Shown here: positions 6,283 to 11,531 of the stretch, piece after piece
How the letters are laid out: each line of letters begins with the position of its first letter
Position numbering within the stretch: position 1 is the first letter of the stretch
Assembly (NCBI GenBank): GCA_964570855.1
Contig: CAZMZR010000099.1
Coordinates: forward strand, 1-11,531
From: JAFGPS01 sp964570855
GTDB lineage: Bacteria; Planctomycetota; Phycisphaerae; Sedimentisphaerales; Anaerobacaceae
Direction: 5' to 3'
DNA length: 11,531 nucleotides
Made by a program: the position numbers and the translations under genes
The notes under the pieces: generated by a model
Databases searched by the model: none
What the model was told of the DNA's origin: nothing
The model's input: the letters and a program-made list of their open reading frames with translations, nothing else

Positions 6283-8757
6283 TCACATGTTGATGCTTGA
6301 TTGTAACTTTTCTTTCCACTTTTCTGCCTGTTCCTGTTTACCCAGGAATTCATAAAGTGCAATCAGAGCATTGATCGACTCCAGTGTGTTCGGATGTCTT
6401 TCTCCAAGTACTCTGCTTCTGCTTTCGATAGTCTCGATTAGAAGTTTTTCCGCATCATCGTACCGACCTGTAGCAATATACAGCCCGGCCATGTTGTGCA
6501 TTGTCTCGAGCGTATCGGGATGTTCATCGCCCAGAACGTATTTTCGTCCTTCGAGTGTAACCAGGAACATCGACTCGGATTCGTTATTTCGTCCAACCTC
6601 TTTATACAGTATGGCCAGACAATTCATGGTAGTAAGTGTAGTAGGATGCCCTTCACTTAGTGCTGAGCGGCTAAGGTTATACGCATCGTTTAATATGTCG
6701 TTTGCATCATCGTATCTGCCTTGTGCTATGTAAACCATTCCTAAGCCGTTCATTGAATTTAACGTCTCCGTATGCTCCCGGCCCAGAACTATGCACTCGT
6801 ACTCATATGCTTCAAGTAATTTACCTTCCGCCTCTGTGTAGCGACCTTCTGCCAGATAAAGCATTCCAAGACCGTTAATCGAGTATAATGTGTCCGGATG
6901 TTCGTCGCCGAATACCCGCTGGGCCTGTTCGATAGCTTTGAGGTACATGTTTTCGGATTGTTGATAAAGCCCCAGAAATCGATAAACCGTGGCAAGGTTG
7001 CCCCTGAACAGTATCGTAGTGACATCCTCTTCACCTAATACCGTACTGCTGATTTCAAGCATATCTTCATATAGCGAATTAGCTTCCCGGTACCTGCCCT
7101 GAGAAAAGTAAAGCACGGCCAGGCCATTCATTGAATATAGTGTGTTCGGGTCTTCCGGTCCCAGTATTTTTTTTCTGCCTTCCACGGTTTTATTGAAAAG
7201 CTCCTCCGCTTTGTCATATCGAGCCTGTCTCCAGTAAACCCCGGCAAGGGCTTCCATTGTGCTGAGTGTTTCGGGGTTTTCCCTGCCGAGTTGTTCACTC
7301 TGAATCCGGTAAGCACGCTCAAGGTGTTCCTGAGCGGGGCTAAAGTCGCCGATGTTGCGGTATGTGTTCCCTAAAGTGTAACGAATCGATGCCTCGACGA
7401 GAGGTTCATTCTCGAATTTACCCTCGAGTTTTTCCGCTGCTGCGTCGAGGAAAGAACGCACGGTGACTTCCCGGCCCTGGGTAACGTACGGGTCCACCGA
7501 TGCGAGAAGGTCGTTGCGCAGGAAGTCGCTCACAGTTTTAGAGATTTTCATTTGACGCTCAACTTCGTTTCGGGCGAGGTGTTCCTCGTAGCGGGCACGA
7601 GCGGCTTTGACGGCAAAAAGTGTTGAAAAAATGATGCCTGCAATAAGTACGACTAATACCGCTGCGATACCGGTAACCAGGGCCTGGTTCCGGTGTATGA
7701 ATTTTCTAAATCGATATGCCGTTGATTCCGGGCCTGCGATTAAAGGAACGCCGTCCAAATAATTTCGAATATCATCTGCAAGCTCCGAAGCGGACCGGTA
7801 GCGGCGGGTACGGTCTTTGCGCAGCGCCATCAAAGGGATCCATTCGAGTTCTCTGTTCAAACGTCTGGACAGATTCGATATGTTGGTGCTGCGGTCAGCG
7901 GCAATCTTCCGGGCTCCTTTGCCCAGATTCGTCAGACAAGTACCCGGTCTCTTTGGTTCCTGGTCGCGAATAACCTGGCGGATGTGGTCGATGCCGCCTT
8001 CACGAAGTGTTTCGGTCTCAAACGGTAAAGTGCCTGCAAGCAGCTCGTAAAGCAGCACACCCAGCGAGTAAACATCTGAACGAGTATCAATGTCCTGGGC
8101 GCCCATCTCCGCCTGCTCGGGGCTCATGTACTCCGGCGTGCCGATAAACTGGCCCTGTTCGGTGTATAGTGTCCGTTCGGTTAAAGATTGCGTGATAGCC
8201 TTAGCTACTCCGAAATCTATAATCTTTGGGGCAGCTTTCCGGTCTCCGAGTGATACCAGAATATTCGATGGTTTTAAATCACGGTGAATAATACCTTTCT
8301 GGTGAGCATATTGGACGGCTTCGCATACCTGCAGAAAAAGCTCAAGTCTCTCTTCAATGGTCAGTTTTTGCCGGTCACAATGCTCCGTGATGGGAATGCC
8401 CTTAATATTTTCCATTACGAAATACGGCAAACCCGCTTCGGTTGTTCCGGCATCGAATACCGGGGCGATATTCGGGTGGTCCAGCAGAGCTAATGCCTGA
8501 CGCTCGGCTTCAAAACGGGCGATAACCTGTTTTGTATCCATTCCGGGTTTAATGACTTTTAGTGCCACCCGGCGTTTGACTGGTTTATCCTGAACAGCTA
8601 AGTAAACGATGGAAAAACCACCTTCACCAAGAATACTGAGCAGTCTATAGGGCCCTATTTGTCCGATCGATTTTTGGGGTGAATCGTTGAAGTTACGAGT
8701 GGGGCGGGCGTTTTTGCCGTCCGTCTCTTTGTCATTTTTTTCAATAGTATCGCCCAT
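6283..8757 (-). CDS. Membrane-anchored Hanks-type Ser/Thr protein kinase with nine TPR repeats
   Basis: The 824-residue protein phosphorylates Ser/Thr on unknown partners. A short polar N terminus leads into a kinase domain (~37-300) with all key residues: glycine loop GEGGFS (44-49), ATP-anchoring K67 in ALKVIK, catalytic HRDLKPSN (158-165), DFG (181-183), and GTPEYMSPEQA before the DTRSDVYSLGVLL segment. It should therefore be active. One transmembrane helix (~358-380, IAAVLVVLIAGII) separates the cytoplasmic kinase from a region of nine tetratricopeptide repeats (~448-818) of the kinesin-light-chain type, with 42-residue units such as DEHPDTL...GLYIATGRYDDAEKLL. By family topology the TPR part would lie outside the cytoplasmic membrane, perhaps sensing a protein ligand. 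The architecture is common in planctomycetes. No clear Shine-Dalgarno site precedes the ATG at 8757. The divergent neighbour encodes an FHA protein, a phosphothreonine reader that is a plausible target. Confidence 0.95.
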   Translation of the reverse strand: MGDTIEKNDKETDGKNARPTRNFNDSPQKSIGQIGPYRLLSILGEGGFSIVYLAVQDKPVKRRVALKVIKPGMDTKQVIARFEAERQALALLDHPNIAPVFDAGTTEAGLPYFVMENIKGIPITEHCDRQKLTIEERLELFLQVCEAVQYAHQKGIIHRDLKPSNILVSLGDRKAAPKIIDFGVAKAITQSLTERTLYTEQGQFIGTPEYMSPEQAEMGAQDIDTRSDVYSLGVLLYELLAGTLPFETETLREGGIDHIRQVIRDQEPKRPGTCLTNLGKGARKIAADRSTNISNLSRRLNRELEWIPLMALRKDRTRRYRSASELADDIRNYLDGVPLIAGPESTAYRFRKFIHRNQALVTGIAAVLVVLIAGIIFSTLFAVKAARARYEEHLARNEVERQMKISKTVSDFLRNDLLASVDPYVTQGREVTVRSFLDAAAEKLEGKFENEPLVEASIRYTLGNTYRNIGDFSPAQEHLERAYRIQSEQLGRENPETLSTMEALAGVYWRQARYDKAEELFNKTVEGRKKILGPEDPNTLYSMNGLAVLYFSQGRYREANSLYEDMLEISSTVLGEEDVTTILFRGNLATVYRFLGLYQQSENMYLKAIEQAQRVFGDEHPDTLYSINGLGMLYLAEGRYTEAEGKLLEAYEYECIVLGREHTETLNSMNGLGMVYIAQGRYDDANDILNDAYNLSRSALSEGHPTTLTTMNCLAILYKEVGRNNESESMFLVTLEGRKYVLGDEHPDTLETMHNMAGLYIATGRYDDAEKLLIETIESRSRVLGERHPNTLESINALIALYEFLGKQEQAEKWKEKLQSSINM
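6304..7416 (-). repeat. Coding tandem repeat: nine TPR units of about 126 bp
   Basis: Within the kinase gene, nine consecutive 42-residue units share the pattern (E/D)(E/D)HPDTL..(I/M)N.L..LY...GRY.EAE.L...... E.R..VLG. Units 2-8 are exactly 42 residues long with no insertions; the first and last are more divergent. The fifth, eighth and ninth units start with nearly the same DEHPDTL/ERHPNTL motif, pointing to internal duplication. The limits given are approximate. Confidence 0.8.
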
Positions 8758-8850
8758 AAGCAGCTATTATTGTCAATTCAGACTATTTTAGTAGCAATGT
8801 ACTAAGAAAGACGTTTGCAAAATGGTAAAAATTGATAAATTCAAAAAAAA

Positions 8851-8879
8851 TTGACTGTATTCTTAATTACGGATACTAT
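8851..8879 (+). promoter_or_regulatory. Promoter for the FHA gene
   Basis: The -35 box TTGACT (8851-8856) and the -10 box TACTAT (8874-8879) are exactly 17 nt apart, each 5 of 6 to consensus. The start point would be near 8886, giving a leader of about 77 nt. The site lies in the 205-nt divergent spacer between the kinase and FHA genes; no equally good promoter was seen there for the kinase. Confidence 0.6.
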
Positions 8880-8962
8880 ATTGATAGAGTAGATTGGTAT
8901 GAATGCGATTGTTGATTGACCAATGTATATGCATCCGCAGGTATTTGTCATAAGGAATTACA

Positions 8963-9334
8963 ATGGCGTCTATAATAATAACATCCGGAGACCAGAAAGG
9001 CCGATACCTGCCGCTTGGCAGGCGTACAAATGTGATTGGAAGGGCCGAGGCCCTGCCGATGCAGATACTGGATGATATGGTCTCTCGAAAGCATCTTCGG
9101 ATACGATATCTCCAGGATACGAACGAGCACCGTGCTGAAGACATGGACAGCAAACACGGCGTGTTCATCAATAATCGCAAAATGACCGACCCGACGGTTT
9201 TAAAAGAAGGTGACCAGATACTCGTCGGCCAAACAAGTCTCTTGTTCACTGAAGAAGATATTGATAGTCGTGAAAGCGCCCTTGAGCATTACAAGAAAGC
9301 GGGCGAGCGACAGCGTCCCACGATGATTGGTTGA
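8963..9334 (+). CDS. Small stand-alone FHA-domain protein
   Basis: This 123-residue cytoplasmic protein consists almost entirely of one forkhead-associated domain (~1-96), a phosphothreonine-peptide reader. Diagnostic motifs are IGR (25-27), SRKHLRI (the Ser and His of the phosphopeptide pocket), D..SKHGVFINNRKM and LKEGDQILVG. A charged tail of about 25 residues ends RQRPTMIG and contains a Thr that could itself be phosphorylated. It has no signal peptide or membrane segment. AAGGA precedes the ATG at 6 nt. It is divergent from the Ser/Thr kinase at 6283-8757, which suggests it reads or is a target of that kinase. Its downstream partner is not visible. No strong terminator lies between it and the convergent murA, only a weak AAAGC/GCTTT hairpin. 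Confidence 0.9.
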   Translation: MASIIITSGDQKGRYLPLGRRTNVIGRAEALPMQILDDMVSRKHLRIRYLQDTNEHRAEDMDSKHGVFINNRKMTDPTVLKEGDQILVGQTSLLFTEEDIDSRESALEHYKKAGERQRPTMIG

Positions 9335-9372
9335 AAGCCGGCTCGCTTTATGTTCATTAAGGTATATTTGAT

Positions 9373-10641
9373 TTAGTCATTCTCCCGGATGATTTTTGCT
9401 CCGAGGGGATTAAGTCTTTCTTCGATTCTTTCGTATCCCCGGTCGATATGATAAACTCTGTTGATGATTGTTGTGCCTTCGGCGGCCAGGCCGGCCAGAA
9501 CAAGCGCCGCCGAAGCCCGAAGGTCCGATGCCATTACCGGGGCGGCTATGAGCTTCCTGACACCGGCTACGATTACTACTAATCCCTCTTTGCGAAGGTT
9601 CGCCGCCATTCGAGTCAGTTCCGCGACGTGCATAAACCTGTCGGGAAAAATCTTTTCAGTTATTATACTGTTGCCCTCTGCAAGTGAAAGCAGGGCCATA
9701 AACTGGGCCTGCAGATCGGTGGGAAAACCCGGATATGGTTGAGTTGTAACATCGGCGGGTTTTATCGTGCCACATCGGGCGACTACACAGCCGTCACCCA
9801 GTGCATCAATTGTGACGCCGATATTTCTTAATTTATCGACAACGGCCATCATATCTGTGAGCCGGCAGTTTTCCAGTTTCAGTTGGCTCGAAGTAATCGC
9901 AGCGGCGACCATAAAAGTACCGGCTTCGATTCTGTCCGGAATCACCTCGAACTCAACGGGATGCAGTTGCTTCACTCCCTCGATAGTCAATCTGGGTGAG
10001 CCGATTCCCTCTATTTTTGCCCCCATTTTATTCAGACAATTGGCCAAGTCCGTGATTTCCGGCTCGCAGGCGGCCGATTCGATAATAGTTCGACCTTTTG
10101 CGAGACTCGCCGCCATCAGCACATTTGCTGTGCCGAGTACAGTCGAGCCGAAAGGACCTCCCATGAAAATCTCTTTGCCTTTCAAACCGTTCGGCGTCTC
10201 GGCGATAATATAGCCGTTTTTAAGATGGATTTGTGCGCCGAGGGCCTCAAGACCTTTAAGATGGAGATTTACGGGCCTGTCGCCGATAGCACATCCTCCG
10301 GGCATCGATACTTCCGCTCTGCCGTAACGGGCGAGTAACGGGCCGAGTATGCAAATGCCGGCGCGCATCCTGCGGACAACCTCATACTCACCCACCGGAT
10401 TATCAATCACCGTCGAGTCTATGCACAAATCATCGTCCGGATTACGGCTGAGTTTGCAGCCTAACCGGCCGAGCAGCTCGCCGCACACGGAGACATCGGA
10501 AAGATGGGGCACACGCCGGAGGGTTGATTTGCCGGGCGCCAAAATGGTTGCCGCCATAATCGGCAGGGCGGCGTTCTTTGAACCGTTTATCCTGACACTG
10601 CCGGAAAGCTGGACCGGTCCTTCGATACGAAATATATCCAT
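9373..10641 (-). CDS. murA: UDP-N-acetylglucosamine 1-carboxyvinyltransferase
   Basis: MurA transfers the enolpyruvyl group of phosphoenolpyruvate to UDP-GlcNAc in the cytoplasm, the first committed step of peptidoglycan synthesis. The 422-residue length is normal for the family. Conserved features are K22-N23 in INGSKNAALPIMA, the flexible loop MPGGCAIGDRPVNLH with the catalytic and fosfomycin-target Cys at 117, the FPTDLQAQ segment (~310), and the C-terminal DRGYERIEERLNPLGA. The loop Cys is present and not replaced by Asp, so fosfomycin sensitivity at this target would be expected. AAGGG lies about 9 nt upstream of the ATG. The gene stands alone on its strand, between a convergent FHA gene and a divergent protease gene. 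It supports the view that this organism makes peptidoglycan, as has been shown for planctomycetes. Confidence 0.97.
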   Translation of the reverse strand: MDIFRIEGPVQLSGSVRINGSKNAALPIMAATILAPGKSTLRRVPHLSDVSVCGELLGRLGCKLSRNPDDDLCIDSTVIDNPVGEYEVVRRMRAGICILGPLLARYGRAEVSMPGGCAIGDRPVNLHLKGLEALGAQIHLKNGYIIAETPNGLKGKEIFMGGPFGSTVLGTANVLMAASLAKGRTIIESAACEPEITDLANCLNKMGAKIEGIGSPRLTIEGVKQLHPVEFEVIPDRIEAGTFMVAAAITSSQLKLENCRLTDMMAVVDKLRNIGVTIDALGDGCVVARCGTIKPADVTTQPYPGFPTDLQAQFMALLSLAEGNSIITEKIFPDRFMHVAELTRMAANLRKEGLVVIVAGVRKLIAAPVMASDLRASAALVLAGLAAEGTTIINRVYHIDRGYERIEERLNPLGAKIIREND

Positions 10642-10718
10642 AATCTATTTCCCTTGAAAAGAAACAAATAATGTAATACAAGAATGATTTATTTTCAAGC
10701 TCGTGAAAAGATATATCT
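10642..10718. promoter_or_regulatory. Divergent promoter region between murA and the CPBP protease gene
   Basis: This 77-nt AT-rich gap must serve both genes. On the plus strand TTGAAA (10654-10659) and TACAAG (10677-10682) are 17 nt apart. On the minus strand TTGAAA (10698-10693) and TACATT (10675-10670) are also 17 nt apart. The -10 boxes are only 4 of 6 to consensus, so these are candidates only. If both are real the two promoters overlap and may compete. Confidence 0.3.
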
Positions 10719-11531
10719 ATGAATGTTCTTGAAATTATCAAAGAATTCTTAGTCTCTGCGGTTTCAGCAGATTTTTACATTTGTCTGGCGGGTTTTTTCC
10801 TGTTTGCCGGGTGGTTACTGAAAACATCCCTTGGAACAAAGGCCCTGGAAAATTCCGTGCCAAGACGAAATAATATGCCTCTTTATTTGCCCTTTGTTGT
10901 TTTTTTTGCATCGTACCTGCTGGTTGGAATGGGAAGCTGGATCACTGTGATGATTTTCGGTGATTTACAGGGTTGGTACAGCGTTGTTCTTAACAATCTT
11001 ATTTTTTGTATCAGCGGGCTGATAATTGTAGGAGTTATTATCATTTTGGTCAGGCCCTTCTTTGTACGAGGTTTGAAGGGATTCGGATTAAATTTCAAAA
11101 CCATCTATAAAGATTTTCCCATTGCTTTTATCAATCTGCTTGCCATCTGGCCGCTTATGATGATAGCAATTACGGTAACAATGTATTTCGGACGATTTTT
11201 CTACGGTGCTGAATATCAAATGCAACAGCATGAGGAGCTCGAAACAATAAGCGAATATCCCCAGTTGCTGCCGCGAATATTTGTCGCAATTGTCGCCGTC
11301 GTTGTAGTGCCTTTTCTCGAGGAGCTGTTGTTTCGAGGTCTTTTCCAGACGGCGATACGTTCGATTCTGAATGTAAAATACGCAGCATGGTTGTCGATAG
11401 CGATGAGCTCCGGTTTGTTCGTAATGATGCACGTAGATATCTCGCATTGGCCGGCGCTTTACGTGCTCGGCGTGGGCCTGGGCTATTCATACGAAAAGAG
11501 CGGCTCTTTATTTCGGCCGATTTTCATGCAC
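10719..11531 (+). CDS. CPBP (CAAX/Abi-type) intramembrane metalloprotease, 3' truncated by window edge
   Basis: From the ATG at 10719 the frame stays open for 271 codons to the edge of the window. The product is strongly hydrophobic with about six or more membrane segments (for example near residues 18-35, 53-80, 90-112, 135-155, 187-200 and 220-240). Two CPBP/Abi motifs are visible: E201-E202 with R206 in EELLFRGLFQ, and F234 with H238 in FVMMH, followed by HWPALYVLGVGLGYSYEKSGSL. The final residue of the window, H271 in PIFMH, is where the third motif (H...N/D) should begin, so the active site is completed outside. Family members are membrane proteases such as type II CAAX prenyl endopeptidase-like enzymes; bacterial substrates are mostly unknown. 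The weak GAAAAG upstream is the only Shine-Dalgarno candidate. An N-terminal extension of about 180 residues precedes the catalytic motifs. Confidence 0.88.
   Translation, partial: MNVLEIIKEFLVSAVSADFYICLAGFFLFAGWLLKTSLGTKALENSVPRRNNMPLYLPFVVFFASYLLVGMGSWITVMIFGDLQGWYSVVLNNLIFCISGLIIVGVIIILVRPFFVRGLKGFGLNFKTIYKDFPIAFINLLAIWPLMMIAITVTMYFGRFFYGAEYQMQQHEELETISEYPQLLPRIFVAIVAVVVVPFLEELLFRGLFQTAIRSILNVKYAAWLSIAMSSGLFVMMHVDISHWPALYVLGVGLGYSYEKSGSLFRPIFMH

Noticed and set aside
9335..9372. A weak hairpin AAAGC/GCTTT between the FHA gene and murA considered as a terminator.
   Set aside because: Only 5 bp of stem and no T-tract follow on either strand, so it does not support a terminator call.
9373..10657. 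Several plus-strand open frames of 90-150 codons opposite murA.
   Set aside because: They are antisense shadows of an unmistakable, full-length murA and show no recognisable protein features.
10883..11490. Minus-strand open frames of 73-119 codons near the right edge.
   Set aside because: They overlap the plus-strand CPBP protease frame, which is open to the window edge, has membrane segments and carries the family motifs.

Overview
The window looks like chromosomal DNA from a Planctomycetota bacterium, most likely of the Phycisphaerae/Sedimentisphaerales type. The inference rests on the gene content: large secreted proteins with repeated 'VLSW..G ... YYWRVDEVN' Fn3-like modules and a C-terminal 'VDDFESYND' module, an H-X9-DG prepilin-like protein, a dockerin-type tail, and a Hanks-type kinase with many TPR repeats. 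No rRNA, tRNA, CRISPR array, insertion sequence or phage gene was seen.

Layout. Bases 1-79 hold the last 25 codons of a secreted protein, followed by a strong terminator (153-194). A promoter (319-348) with an apparent leader of about 230 nt precedes a 759-residue secreted multidomain adhesin-like protein (588-2867, +). A terminator that can work in both directions (2914-2945) separates it from a minus-strand transcription unit. Read on the minus strand, that unit starts at a promoter (6211-6185), passes a cobalamin (B12) riboswitch (aptamer 6152-5907), an extra hairpin (5888-5858) and an intrinsic terminator (5768-5732), and then encodes a secreted DUF4465 + second beta-rich module + dockerin protein (5581-3821) and, 24 nt further on, an H-X9-DG pseudopilin-like protein (3796-2978).

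Further right, a membrane-anchored Ser/Thr kinase with nine 42-residue TPRs (8757-6283, -) is divergent from a small stand-alone FHA protein (8963-9334, +) with a clear promoter between them. This is a natural phospho-signalling pair. murA, the first committed step of peptidoglycan synthesis, follows on the minus strand (10641-9373). Divergent from it is a CPBP-family intramembrane protease (10719 onward), cut by the right edge exactly at the residue expected to begin its third motif.

The most interesting part is the B12-riboswitch unit. The sequence supports a cobalamin-repressed operon whose products are an exported surface-type protein and a prepilin-like protein rather than any textbook B12 synthesis or transport enzyme. 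I infer that the DUF4465 protein may take part in extracellular cobalamin capture.
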